NCBI RefSeq assembly: GCF_002863005.1
Contig: NZ_PKDG01000006.1
Coordinates: forward strand, 1-43,870
Direction: 5' to 3'
Origin: Pseudoxanthomonas sp.
Lineage (GTDB): Bacteria > Pseudomonadota > Gammaproteobacteria > Xanthomonadales > Xanthomonadaceae
Length of the DNA: 43,870 nucleotides
Numbering within the stretch: position 1 is the stretch's first letter; each line of letters starts with the position of its first letter. The notes under the pieces are model-generated. The model made no database searches. It saw only the letters and a program-made list of their open reading frames with translations, and was not told the origin of the DNA. Shown piece by piece: positions 1-8,097 of the stretch. A program made the position numbers and the translations under genes.

Positions 1-741
1 AGCTGCCGCGCCGAGCTCAAGGACGGTATGTGGGTCGCCAACGGCAACAAGATGTGGATCACCAACGGGCCCGAAGCCGACGTGCTGCTGGTCTACATGC
101 GCACCGCCGGCAAGGACGCGGGCAGCAAGTGCATGACCGCCTTCATCGTCGAGCGTGGCATGAAGGGCTTCTCCACCGCGCAGAAGCTCGACAAGCTGGG
201 CATGCGTGGCAGCAACACCTGCGAACTGGTGTTCGAGAACTGCGAGATCCCCGCCGAGAACGTGCTGGGCGAGGTCAACCAGGGCGTACGCGTGCTGATG
301 AGCGGCCTGAACACCGAGCGGCTGGTGCTGAGCGGCGGACCCATCGGCCTGATGCAGGCGGCGCTCGACATCACCCTGCCCTACGTGCGCGAGCGCAAGC
401 AGTTCGACGCCGCCATCGGCACGTTCGGGCTGATGCAGGGCAAGCTCGCCGACATGTACACCGCACTGCAGTCCAGCCGCGCCTTCGCCTACCAGGTGGC
501 GCGCGGTTTCGACGAAGGACAGGGTTCTCGCGCGGCGGCGGCAGGCTGCCTGCTGCATGCGTCGGAAGCCGCGGTGCAGGTGACGCTGGAAGCGATCCAG
601 TCGCTGGGCGGCAACGGCTACATCAACGAGTATCCGGCCGGCCGCCTGCTGCGCGACGCCAAGCTCTACGCGATTGGTGCCGGCACGAATGAAATCCGCC
701 GCATGCTGATCGGGCGCGAACTGTTCGACGGGCGCGGCTGA
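1..741 (+). CDS. liuA: Isovaleryl-CoA dehydrogenase, C-terminal 246 residues (5' end outside window)
   Basis: This flavoprotein oxidises isovaleryl-CoA to 3-methylcrotonyl-CoA, the first committed step of leucine catabolism after the branched-chain keto-acid dehydrogenase. The frame is open from base 1, so the gene starts upstream of the window and the first internal ATG at 28 is not its start. The visible part covers the middle beta domain (WITNG motif) and the C-terminal helical domain. The segment [11 protein letters not shown] holds the Glu at the position of the catalytic base in human IVD, which separates IVD from most other acyl-CoA dehydrogenases. The C-terminal motifs [10 protein letters not shown] and [10 protein letters not shown] are typical of the family. 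liuB, liuC, liuD and liuE lie further along on the same strand. The gene converges on the GGDEF-EAL gene at 787. Family assignment is firm; substrate choice rests on the Glu position and the liu neighbours. Confidence 0.93.
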   Translation, partial: SCRAELKDGMWVANGNKMWITNGPEADVLLVYMRTAGKDAGSKCMTAFIVERGMKGFSTAQKLDKLGMRGSNTCELVFENCEIPAENVLGEVNQGVRVLMSGLNTERLVLSGGPIGLMQAALDITLPYVRERKQFDAAIGTFGLMQGKLADMYTALQSSRAFAYQVARGFDEGQGSRAAAAGCLLHASEAAVQVTLEAIQSLGGNGYINEYPAGRLLRDAKLYAIGAGTNEIRRMLIGRELFDGRG

Positions 742-786
742 AACCGGTTGCGCGGCACTGCCGCGCCGCGTGGCCGGGCGCCTCGG

Positions 787-3144
787 TCACTCGTGCGCGG
801 TCACTTGCCTGCGCATGCGGCGTTCGATGTCGCGGATGACCTGCGGGATGTCGGCGGGTGGCTGCGGAGGCGCCAGGTGATACCCCTGGGCCGCGTGGCA
901 CCCCATCGCGGCAAGCAGCGACAGCGTATGCGCGTCCTCCACGCCCTCCGCCACGACGTCCAGGCCGAGTTCGGCCGCCAGTTCCAGCGTCGACCGCACG
1001 ATCGCGTCGTCGGCCATCGTGCGCCCCATCCGCGAGACGAAGGTCCGGTCCAGCTTCAGCACCCGGATGGGCATCTGTTGCAGATAGGCGAGCGAGCTGT
1101 GCCCGGTGCCGTAGTCGTCGATGGACAGGATGACGCCGAGCGCGTGCAGCGCACCGAGGGCATGCAGGGAGCGGACGGGATCGCCCATGGCACTGGACTC
1201 GGTGATCTCCAGTTCCAGCGCATGCGCGGGCAGGCCGTTCGCTGACAGGCGCCCGGCTACCCAGTCGGCAAGATCCGGGTCGGCCAGGTTGCGCGGCGAC
1301 AGATTGACGGCCACCTCCAGCGACAATCCCTCGCGTCGCCATGCCGCGCACTGCGCGAGCGCCAGATCCAGCACCACCTGCACCAGGTCGCGCGCCATTT
1401 CGGTCTGCTCGACCGCACCGATGAACGCGGAAGGCGGCAGCAGGCCTTCGCGCGGATGCTGCCATCGCACCAGTGCTTCCACGCCCGAGACGCGCCCGCT
1501 GGCCAGGGCCAGCTTCGGCTGGTAGTGGACCACCAGTTCGCCGCGCCGGATGGCCTCGTGGAATTCGTTGAGCAGCAACAGGCGGCGAGAGTCCTGCGTA
1601 TCCAGCTCGTCGACGAAGGCTTCGACGCGCGACTGCCGCTGCTTCGCCGCGCGCATGGCGGCGCTCGCGCTCCGCATCAGGCGCTCGGCATCGGTGCCGT
1701 CTTCCGGCGACGTGGCCACCCCGATGCTGGCGGCCGCGTGCAGGCTGATGCCGTCGAGCGCCAGCGGTTCCGCGAGCGAGGCCTGCAGGCGCCAGGCGCA
1801 CTCGATGGCGCGCTTGCCGGCCGACGGGCCGCGAAGGAGCACGCCGAATTCGTCTCCGCCCAGGCGCGCGAGCAGGTCGCCTGCCTCCAGCTCGTCACCC
1901 CAGCGCTGTGCGAGCGCGCACAGCATGCGGTCGCCCACCGGGTGGCCGAAGGTGTCGTTCACCCCCTTGAAGCGGTCGACGTCCAGCGCGAGGAGCGCGA
2001 CGTTCTCCCGGTCCGCGAATGACTGCGACAAGCGGTGTTCCAGTTGCCGGCGGTTAGGAAGCGCGGTCAGCGCGTCGGTCTGCGCCCAGTGGCTGAGCCG
2101 CCGCGCCTGTTGCCTCATCCGCGCGAGCAGGTGGCGCACCCGCGTCCAGGTCAGGGCGGTGATGATGATGCTCGTGACCGCCACCCCCGCAACGTCCACG
2201 GGGATGCCGAAGGCGTACTGCACCAGCAGCACGCCCGGCGCGATGAGCGTCGCCAGCGCCAGCGTGGCGAGACGTCCGGGCGGGAAGTCGCCGGTTTCAT
2301 GATCCCTCGGCGCGTGCAGCGCATGCAGGGAAGGATGCATCAGTGCTGCCCCCCACAGCACGTGCGCCAACAACCACATCGATTTCAGCAACGCCGATGG
2401 CTCGGACACGCTGCTCACCGTCATGTGGAACAGCGCATCGGCGCAGGCCCACGCCGTGAATCCGGCGGCAAGCAGCAGGAAGGCCGGCGAACGCGCCTCG
2501 CGCGCCGTCGCGATCCATACCAGAAGGCCGAGCAGCAACAGGTCGACAATGGGATAGAACACGCGCAACAGCTGTGGAGCGGCATAGGCGGCGCCTGCTG
2601 TATATGTCGGCAGGACCAGCAGTTCCCAGGCCACCAGCGTCAGCCCGGTGAACACGATCAACCCATCGAGCATCCCGGCGCGCTGGCGGCTGCCGGCGGG
2701 ATCGCGCGCCAGGCCCAGCAGCGCCGCGACGAACATCGCGTAGGCCGCGATGTACAGCACGTCGGCCAGGTTGACGTTGCGACCGAAGGAACCATCGTTG
2801 TCGGTGGCCGCCTGCGCCACTTCACCGGCCGTCAACAATGCATGCGCGACCACCATCCACACCCACGCGATGCCATCGCGGGGCCGATTCGACCGCACGC
2901 CGATCACGCACCCCGCCAGGCCGTAGAACGCGATCAGGAAATACGCGATGTCCGATGCCAGCGGCGAGACGATCAACGGATGCGCCACGGCCATCGCCAC
3001 GCCGATGCCGAGATAAGCCCGACACCGACGCGCACGCGCATCAGCCCGGGTCGTCTCGACGCTGGCGTCCGCCGCGCCTTCTTCCTGCAAAGCTCTTGTC
3101 ACGCGCCGCCCACCCTGGCTTGATCGCGCATGCATTAGAGGCAT
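787..3144 (-). CDS. Membrane-anchored GGDEF-EAL cyclic-di-GMP protein
   Basis: A 785-residue protein predicted to make and/or degrade cyclic di-GMP at the inner membrane. Residues about 44-340 hold roughly nine hydrophobic segments and no recognisable periplasmic sensor domain. A GGDEF domain follows, with an intact GGDEF signature at residues 428-432. The residues before it (EAGD) do not fit the RxxD inhibitory I-site. An EAL domain follows, with EALVRW from residue 556, the metal-binding ITESS and IDDYGTGHSS segments, and VAEGVE near the end. Both catalytic signatures look intact, so either or both activities are possible. The start is uncertain: ATGs at codons 1 and 4 and a GTG slightly downstream are all possible, and the best Shine-Dalgarno-like GAGG is very close to the first ATG. 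Nine-base direct repeats lie in the upstream region (3175-3199). Confidence 0.92.
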   Translation of the reverse strand: MPLMHARSSQGGRRVTRALQEEGAADASVETTRADARARRCRAYLGIGVAMAVAHPLIVSPLASDIAYFLIAFYGLAGCVIGVRSNRPRDGIAWVWMVVAHALLTAGEVAQAATDNDGSFGRNVNLADVLYIAAYAMFVAALLGLARDPAGSRQRAGMLDGLIVFTGLTLVAWELLVLPTYTAGAAYAAPQLLRVFYPIVDLLLLGLLVWIATAREARSPAFLLLAAGFTAWACADALFHMTVSSVSEPSALLKSMWLLAHVLWGAALMHPSLHALHAPRDHETGDFPPGRLATLALATLIAPGVLLVQYAFGIPVDVAGVAVTSIIITALTWTRVRHLLARMRQQARRLSHWAQTDALTALPNRRQLEHRLSQSFADRENVALLALDVDRFKGVNDTFGHPVGDRMLCALAQRWGDELEAGDLLARLGGDEFGVLLRGPSAGKRAIECAWRLQASLAEPLALDGISLHAAASIGVATSPEDGTDAERLMRSASAAMRAAKQRQSRVEAFVDELDTQDSRRLLLLNEFHEAIRRGELVVHYQPKLALASGRVSGVEALVRWQHPREGLLPPSAFIGAVEQTEMARDLVQVVLDLALAQCAAWRREGLSLEVAVNLSPRNLADPDLADWVAGRLSANGLPAHALELEITESSAMGDPVRSLHALGALHALGVILSIDDYGTGHSSLAYLQQMPIRVLKLDRTFVSRMGRTMADDAIVRSTLELAAELGLDVVAEGVEDAHTLSLLAAMGCHAAQGYHLAPPQPPADIPQVIRDIERRMRRQVTAHE

Positions 3145-3174
3145 CGCCCTCGACGCAGGACAAGCCGAACGGCG

Positions 3175-3199
3175 CTAATGTCACTAACGTCACTCTAAC
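3175..3199. promoter_or_regulatory. Direct repeats upstream of the GGDEF-EAL gene
   Basis: CTAATGTCA (3175-3183) is followed directly by CTAACGTCA (3184-3192), 8 of 9 bases identical. A third CTAACG begins at 3195. The array lies about 30-55 bases upstream of the GGDEF-EAL start codon, where an operator or activator site would sit. The regulator is unknown and the repeat may be fortuitous. Confidence 0.3.
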
Positions 3200-3232
3200 G
3201 GGGTGTAATACCGGTCCTCGTGCGTCGATGCG

Positions 3233-4006
3233 TCAGGGCAGCGACGGCCACCCGGACGCATCCAGCGTGTCGCGATACGCGTGCCACGTGGCGTAGGCAA
3301 GCCAGGGCATCAGTACCGCCAGTCCCAGGAATGCCGTGGCGAAGCCGATCGCCGTCACGGTGGCCAGCAGCAGGCCCCAGAGCAGCATCACCCGTTTGTT
3401 CCGCATCACGGCATGGACGCTGGAAACGGCCGCCGTCACCATGTCGACGTCGCGGTCGGCGATCATCGGCAGCGAGAACGCCGTGACCGCGAAGGTCAGC
3501 GTGGCGAACACGGCCCCGACGCACGACCCCAGGGCAAGGAACTCCCAGAACACACCCGGATCGCTGCCGTCGAAAGGGAAAAAGGCACTGACCATCATGC
3601 CGGCGCGCGACCACAGCAGGATGATCACGCCCTGCCCCAGCGCGTAGACGCCTGCCTGTCCCAGCACGCGCCGCGCCAGCACGAAGGAATCGGCCAATCT
3701 CGGCGCGCGCCCCTGTTCCAGCGCGCGACTGACGCAGTAGAGACCCACGCAGATCAGCGGAGCGACGAAAACGAAACCCGACAGCAGGGTCGCCAGCAAG
3801 GCGAAGCGCCCCAGCGCATACCCCAGCCAGCCCACCCCGATGCTCACCAGCACGATCGCCCCGCCGAACGACAGGGTCAGCGCCGGGGCACGGCAGACGT
3901 CGCGCCAGCCTGCGCGCAGCCAGCGCCACGGCGCACCCGAGTCCAGCACCTTGCACGGAACGACGAACGCGCGCGGCGCCGGTTCGGTCGATGGCTCGTG
4001 TGACAT
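3233..4006 (-). CDS. Integral membrane protein of the DUF2189 type
   Basis: A 257-residue protein with about six transmembrane segments and no recognisable catalytic motif. The N-terminal 40 residues are cytoplasmic-looking and include PCKVLDSGAPWRWLRAGWRD, followed by alternating hydrophobic helices to the C terminus. The layout and size resemble the DUF2189 family of inner-membrane proteins, whose function is not known to me. I chose the ATG at 4006 (MSHEPSTEP) because AAGGGG lies just upstream of it and homology-like sequence begins there. The much longer open frame extending to 6538 is antisense to the thiolase and the lipoproteins and is not coding. The gene is divergent from the thiolase gene and precedes the GGDEF-EAL gene by 88 nt, so the two may share a transcript. 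Confidence 0.8.
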   Translation of the reverse strand: MSHEPSTEPAPRAFVVPCKVLDSGAPWRWLRAGWRDVCRAPALTLSFGGAIVLVSIGVGWLGYALGRFALLATLLSGFVFVAPLICVGLYCVSRALEQGRAPRLADSFVLARRVLGQAGVYALGQGVIILLWSRAGMMVSAFFPFDGSDPGVFWEFLALGSCVGAVFATLTFAVTAFSLPMIADRDVDMVTAAVSSVHAVMRNKRVMLLWGLLLATVTAIGFATAFLGLAVLMPWLAYATWHAYRDTLDASGWPSLP

Positions 4007-4069
4007 ATCCAATCCCCTTGCGCCACAGCATACGCCGGCGGCCGGCGGCCTCCTGTACCAACGGCCGAT

Positions 4070-4099
4070 TTGCCGGCCGTCGGCCCGGGGCGGGATAAT
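4070..4099 (+). promoter_or_regulatory. Putative sigma-70 promoter of the thiolase gene
   Basis: TTGCCG at 4070-4075 (4/6 to the -35 consensus), an 18-base spacer, then GATAAT at 4094-4099 (5/6 to the -10 consensus). The -10 ends 30 bases before the thiolase ATG, a normal leader length. It lies in the divergent region between the membrane-protein gene and the thiolase. Confidence 0.5.
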
Positions 4100-4129
4100 C
4101 GGGATCTCACTCCACGCGGGAAGTCCTCC

Positions 4130-5305
4130 ATGTCCGACATCGTCATCGCCGCCGCCAAGCGCACCGCCATCGGTTCGTTCCTCGGCCAGTTCAACGGTGT
4201 GCCCACCCCGACGCTGGGCGCCGCCGCCATCGCCGCTGCGCTGGAGCAGTCCGGCATCCCGGCCGCCGACGTGTCCGAAGTGATCATGGGGTGCGTGCTG
4301 CCCGCCAACCTGGGCCAGGCACCGGCACGCCAGGCCGCGCGTGCGGCGGGCATCCCGGACGCCGCCGGCGCCACCACCATCAACAAGGTATGCGGCTCGG
4401 GCATGAAGGCCATCATGCTGGGCCACGACCTGATCAAGGCCGGCTCGGCCAGCATCGTCGTCGCCGGCGGCATGGAGTCGATGAGCAACGCGCCCCACAT
4501 GCTCCCCAACTCGCGCACGGGCAACCGCTACGGCAATTTCCAGGCGGTCGACCACATGGCATGGGACGGCCTTACCAGCCCGTACGACGGGCAGCCGATG
4601 GGCGTGTTCGCGGAGGCGACCGTGGACAAGTTCGGGTTCAGCCGCGAGGAGCAGGACGCCTTCGCCATCGAATCGGTCACCCGTGCCCAGGCAGCGCAGG
4701 CGTCCGGCGCGTTCAACGACGAGATCGTCCCGGTCAAGGTCGCCACGCGGAAAGGCGAGGTCGAGGTGGCCACCGACGAACAGCCGGGCAAGTCCGACAT
4801 CGCCAAGATCCCCACGCTGAAACCCGCCTTCAAGAAGGACGGCAGCGTGACCGCCGCCAGTTCGTCCAGCATTTCCGACGGCGCCGCCGCCACCGTCCTG
4901 CTGAGCGCCGACGAAGCCGCTCGGCGCGGCCTGACGCCGCTGGCGAAGATCGTGGGTCATGCCACGTATTCGCAGGCGCCGGAGTGGTTCACCACCGCCC
5001 CCGTCGCCGCCATCGACAAGCTGCTCAAGCAGGTCGGCTGGACGATCGACCAGGTGGACCTGTTCGAGGTCAACGAAGCCTTCGCCGTCGTCGCCATGGC
5101 GCCGATCAAGGAACTGGGCATCCCGCACGCCAAGGTCAATGTCAACGGTGGCGCCTGCGCGCTGGGCCATCCGATCGGTGCCTCGGGCGCCCGTCTGGTG
5201 GTCACCCTGGTCAACGCGCTGCGCGTTCGTGGCGCCAAGCGCGGCGTCGCCACGCTCTGCATCGGCGGCGGCGAAGCCACGGCGATCGCCGTGGAGATCG
5301 CCTGA
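4130..5305 (+). CDS. atoB: Acetyl-CoA C-acetyltransferase (thiolase)
   Basis: A 391-residue thiolase that interconverts acetoacetyl-CoA plus CoA with two acetyl-CoA. It is full length for the family. The nucleophilic cysteine is Cys88 in NKVCGSGMK, the catalytic His347 is in GHPIGASG, and the second active-site cysteine is Cys377 in CIGGGEA. These match the Cys89/His348/Cys378 triad of well-studied thiolases. The NEAFA loop is present, and the usual AGN(A/S)SG motif reads AASSSSISDGA. I chose ATG 4130 because the amino-acid match begins there and a good -10 lies 30 nt upstream. It lies between liuA and liuB on the same strand. LiuE releases acetoacetate, which must be activated to acetoacetyl-CoA before this enzyme can use it; no CoA-transferase for that step is in the window. 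Biosynthetic use of acetoacetyl-CoA is also possible. Confidence 0.93.
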   Translation: MSDIVIAAAKRTAIGSFLGQFNGVPTPTLGAAAIAAALEQSGIPAADVSEVIMGCVLPANLGQAPARQAARAAGIPDAAGATTINKVCGSGMKAIMLGHDLIKAGSASIVVAGGMESMSNAPHMLPNSRTGNRYGNFQAVDHMAWDGLTSPYDGQPMGVFAEATVDKFGFSREEQDAFAIESVTRAQAAQASGAFNDEIVPVKVATRKGEVEVATDEQPGKSDIAKIPTLKPAFKKDGSVTAASSSSISDGAAATVLLSADEAARRGLTPLAKIVGHATYSQAPEWFTTAPVAAIDKLLKQVGWTIDQVDLFEVNEAFAVVAMAPIKELGIPHAKVNVNGGACALGHPIGASGARLVVTLVNALRVRGAKRGVATLCIGGGEATAIAVEIA

Positions 5306-5396
5306 GTTTTTGCGCAGTTGCGGGGGGCGAAGCGGCCGGCTTTCGCCCGCCCCATAAGGTTTAACAACGGATTGACAAAGATAACCGGCCAACCGC

Positions 5397-5424
5397 TTGA
5401 CAGCCGTAATGGGCTTGTCATCAT
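5397..5424 (+). promoter_or_regulatory. Putative sigma-70 promoter of the first Ala-rich lipoprotein
   Basis: A perfect TTGACA at 5397-5402, a 16-base spacer, and CATCAT at 5419-5424 (4/6 to TATAAT) precede the lipoprotein ATG by about 52 bases. A second perfect TTGACA lies at 5372-5377 without a good -10 at the right distance. Perfect -35 boxes are rare elsewhere in this window, which fits strong expression. Confidence 0.5.
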
Positions 5425-5476
5425 GTTGCAGGCGCGCAATTGCGCGTTGCCTAACTAACGACGAGGAAATGCAACG

Positions 5477-5821
5477 ATGACCATGAACAAGGCTCTGATC
5501 GCGCTGGCTCTGGGTTTCGCCCTGGCTGCGTGCTCGAACCAGGACCAGGCTGCCGACGCCGCTGCCGACGCCGCTGCGACCGCCACCGAAGCCCAGGCTG
5601 CCGCTGACGCCGCCGCTTCCGCTGGCGAAGTGACCGCCGACGCCGCCCAGCAGTCGGCCGACGCCGCTGCCACCGCCGCCGACGCCGCTGCCACCGCCGC
5701 GACCGACGCTGCCGCCGCCACCACGACGGAAGCTGCTGACGCTGCTGCCGACGCCGCTGCCCAGGCTGCCGACACCGCCGAAGCCGCGACCGACGCTGCC
5801 AAGGAAGCCACCAAGCAGTAA
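5477..5821 (+). CDS. Small Ala-rich lipoprotein (OprI/Lpp-like, copy 1)
   Basis: A 114-residue lipoprotein. The N-terminal signal peptide ends in a lipobox LAAC, so acylation at that Cys is expected. The next residues are Ser-Asn, not Asp, which favours outer-membrane sorting. The rest is low-complexity, mostly Ala with Asp, Glu, Thr and Gln at intervals, and should form a long Ala-rich helix or coiled coil. It ends AAKEATKQ. GAGGA at 5463-5467 sits 9 bases before the ATG; a second ATG two codons later is also possible. Alanine codons include many GCT, unlike the GCG/GCC-rich neighbours, which suggests high expression. A paralogue follows at 5988. A structural envelope role like Braun's lipoprotein or OprI is inferred from layout only. 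Confidence 0.85.
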   Translation: MTMNKALIALALGFALAACSNQDQAADAAADAAATATEAQAAADAAASAGEVTADAAQQSADAAATAADAAATAATDAAAATTTEAADAAADAAAQAADTAEAATDAAKEATKQ

Positions 5822-5857
5822 TCTGCTGGCGGTTGCCTGATTTAGCGTTAAACTGAG

Positions 5858-5886
5858 AAAGCCGCCAGTTCGCTGGCGGCTTTTTC
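5858..5886 (+). terminator. Rho-independent terminator after lipoprotein copy 1
   Basis: GCCGCCAG (5861-5868), a TTCG tetraloop (5869-5872) and CTGGCGGC (5873-5880) form a perfect 8-bp GC-rich stem. It is preceded by AAA and followed by TTTTT. It separates the two lipoproteins into independent transcripts. Confidence 0.93.
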
Positions 5887-5987
5887 TGTATCCGGGTCTG
5901 GCTCCCGGTTCGCCTCGTCGGTTTGAGACGGACGGACGTCGCCATCCCGGCGCCACTTTCTTCCACACTACCGATTTGGGGATCCAC

Positions 5988-6365
5988 ATGAAGATCAAGA
6001 GCACCGTGCTGCTGGTTGCCGCCGCCCTGGCCCTGAGCGCCTGCACCAAGAGCGAAAACACCGACGCCGCTGCTGCCGACGCTGCCGCCGCTGCCGACCA
6101 GGCCGCCGCTGCTGCGGGTGATGCCGCTTCGGCTGCCGGCGACGCCGCTTCCGCCGCTGGCGACGCCGCCGCTGCCGCGACCGCCGATGCCGCTGCTGCC
6201 GCGACCGCCGCCGCATCCGACGCCGCCGCTGCCACCCAGGCTGCTGCCAACGACGCGACCGCCGCCGCTGCTTCGGCCACCGCCGACGCTGCCCAGGCGA
6301 CCGCCGACAAGGCCGCTGAAGTGGCCGACAAGGCCGAAGCCAAGGCTGAAGAAGCCAAGAAGTAA
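5988..6365 (+). CDS. Small Ala-rich lipoprotein (OprI/Lpp-like, copy 2)
   Basis: A 125-residue lipoprotein and paralogue of the preceding gene. The signal peptide ends in lipobox LSAC, followed by Thr-Lys, which favours outer-membrane sorting. The mature part is about half alanine with repeated AAGDAAS-type units, then a more charged C-terminal third (ADKAAEVADKAEAKAEEAKK). The C-terminal Lys-Lys recalls Lpp and OprI, whose terminal Lys can be joined to peptidoglycan; whether that happens here is unknown. ATG 5988 is preferred over the upstream TTG at 5976 because GGGGAT at 5978-5983 is correctly spaced for it. Terminators on both sides make it a single-gene unit. GCT alanine codons are again frequent. 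Confidence 0.85.
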   Translation: MKIKSTVLLVAAALALSACTKSENTDAAAADAAAAADQAAAAAGDAASAAGDAASAAGDAAAAATADAAAAATAAASDAAAATQAAANDATAAAASATADAAQATADKAAEVADKAEAKAEEAKK

Positions 6366-6391
6366 TCGCGTCGCCTTCGTGCGAACCGGAG

Positions 6392-6420
6392 AGGCCCGCG
6401 CAAGCGGGCCTTTCTTTTTG
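6392..6420 (+). terminator. Rho-independent terminator after lipoprotein copy 2
   Basis: AGGCCCGC (6392-6399), a GCAA tetraloop (6400-6403) and GCGGGCCT (6404-6411) form a perfect 8-bp stem. TTCTTTTT follows directly. Confidence 0.92.
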
Positions 6421-6485
6421 CACTGCGGTTTGGCGCATGCAGGGCTTTGTGGTCTGATGCCGCCTTCCCTGCACTGTCCTGTCGC

Positions 6486-8093
6486 ATGCCTGCCATCGCC
6501 TCGCACCTCGATCCGCGCTCGCCCGAGTTCGTCGCCAACGCCGCTTACCACCGCGTGCTCGTGCAGGAACTCGACCGCCGGCTGGCGCGTGCCGCGGATG
6601 GCGGTGGCGAGAAGGCCCGCGCCAAGCACACCGAACGCGGCAAGCTGCTGGCGCGCGAGCGCATCACCGCCCTGCTAGATCCCGGCTCTCCGTTCCTGGA
6701 AATCGCGCCGCTGGCCGCAGAGGACATGTACGACGGTGCCGCGCCGGCGGCCGGCATGGTCTGCGGGATCGGCCGGGTCATGGGCAACGAGGTGGTGGTC
6801 GTCGCCAATGACGCCACCGTCAAGGGGGGCACCTACTTCCCGATGACGGTGAAGAAGCACCTGCGGGCACAGGAAGTGGCGCGCGAAAACCACCTGCCCT
6901 GCATCTATCTGGTCGATTCCGGTGGCGCCTTCCTGCCGCTGCAGGACGAAGTCTTCCCGGATCGCGAGCACTTCGGCCGCATCTTCTACAACCAGGCGCG
7001 CCTTTCCGCGGAGAACATCCCGCAGATCGCGGTGGTGATGGGCAGCTGCACCGCCGGCGGCGCTTACGTGCCCGCGATGTGCGACGAGAGCGTGATCGTG
7101 AAGGAACAGGGCACGATCTTCCTCGGCGGCCCGCCGCTGGTGAAGGCGGCGACCGGCGAAGTGGTCGATGCGGAGGCATTGGGAGGCGCGGACGTGCACA
7201 CCAGCATTTCCGGCGTGGCGGACCACTTCGCCGAAGACGACCGCCACGCGCTGGAGATCGCGCGCGGCATCGTCGGCCACCTCAACCGGCGCAAGGCCAT
7301 GCCGGTCGCCGTGCGCGAGGCGCGCGAGCCGCTTTACGCCACCGACGAGCTCTACGGCATCGTGCCGAAGGACACGCGCCGACCGTTCGACATCCGCGAG
7401 GTCATCGCGCGCATCACCGACGGCAGCGAGCTGGACGAGTTCAAGGCGCGCTACGGCAAGACGCTGGTCACCGGCTTCGCCCACCTGCACGGTTATCCGG
7501 TGGGCATCGTCGCCAACAACGGCATCCTGTTCGGCGAGAGCGCGCTGAAGGGCGCTCACTTCATCGAACTGTGCAACCAGCGCGGCATCCCGCTGGTCTT
7601 CCTGCAGAACATCACCGGGTTCATGGTCGGTCGCAAGTACGAGAATGCCGGCATCGCGAAGGACGGTGCGAAGATGGTCACCGCCGTCGCATGCTCGAGC
7701 GTGCCGAAGTTCACCGTCGTCGTCGGCGGCAGCTTCGGCGCGGGCAACTACGCCATGTGCGGGCGCGCCTACGGTGCGCGCTTCCTGTGGATGTGGCCGA
7801 ACGCGCGCATCAGCGTGATGGGCGGCGAGCAGGCGGCGAGCGTGCTGGCGACGGTGAAGCGCGATGGCATCGAGGCCCGCGGCGGCGCGTGGAACGCCGA
7901 CGAGGAAGAAGCCTTCAAGGCGCCGATACGCGACCAGTACGAATCCCAGGGCAGCCCGTGGTATGCCACGGCCCGTCTGTGGGACGACGGCATCATCGAC
8001 CCCGCCGACACGCGCCGGGTGCTGGGCCTGGGCCTTTCCGCCTCGCTGAATGCACCGGTCCCGCCGGCGAAGTTCGGCGTCTTCCGGATGTAG
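6486..8093 (+). CDS. liuB: Methylcrotonyl-CoA carboxylase, beta (carboxyltransferase) subunit
   Basis: A 535-residue carboxyltransferase subunit that moves CO2 from biotin on LiuD to 3-methylcrotonyl-CoA, giving 3-methylglutaconyl-CoA. Its length is normal for MCC beta. N- and C-terminal crotonase-fold carboxyltransferase domains are visible. Markers include [18 protein letters not shown], the oxyanion-hole regions [10 protein letters not shown] and [16 protein letters not shown], and the MCC-beta-typical [18 protein letters not shown] 6486 is chosen over upstream TTG codons because the family match begins at MPAIASHLD. The biotin subunit liuD is 9 kb downstream, an unusual separation for partners of one enzyme. 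The following SDR gene starts 4 nt after this stop. Confidence 0.96.
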   Translation: MPAIASHLDPRSPEFVANAAYHRVLVQELDRRLARAADGGGEKARAKHTERGKLLARERITALLDPGSPFLEIAPLAAEDMYDGAAPAAGMVCGIGRVMGNEVVVVANDATVKGGTYFPMTVKKHLRAQEVARENHLPCIYLVDSGGAFLPLQDEVFPDREHFGRIFYNQARLSAENIPQIAVVMGSCTAGGAYVPAMCDESVIVKEQGTIFLGGPPLVKAATGEVVDAEALGGADVHTSISGVADHFAEDDRHALEIARGIVGHLNRRKAMPVAVREAREPLYATDELYGIVPKDTRRPFDIREVIARITDGSELDEFKARYGKTLVTGFAHLHGYPVGIVANNGILFGESALKGAHFIELCNQRGIPLVFLQNITGFMVGRKYENAGIAKDGAKMVTAVACSSVPKFTVVVGGSFGAGNYAMCGRAYGARFLWMWPNARISVMGGEQAASVLATVKRDGIEARGGAWNADEEEAFKAPIRDQYESQGSPWYATARLWDDGIIDPADTRRVLGLGLSASLNAPVPPAKFGVFRM

Positions 8094-8097
8094 CGCG

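Noticed and set aside
5325..5348. Hairpin GGGCGAA / TTCGCCC after the thiolase
   Set aside because: The stem is only 7 bp with a large GC loop and no T-run follows, so it is not a convincing terminator.
3233..6538. A 1101-codon minus-strand open frame running through the thiolase and both lipoproteins
   Set aside because: Only its last 257 codons match a protein-like membrane sequence. The rest is antisense to clear genes, and the Ser/Gly/Ala-rich part is the mirror of the Ala codons in the lipoproteins.
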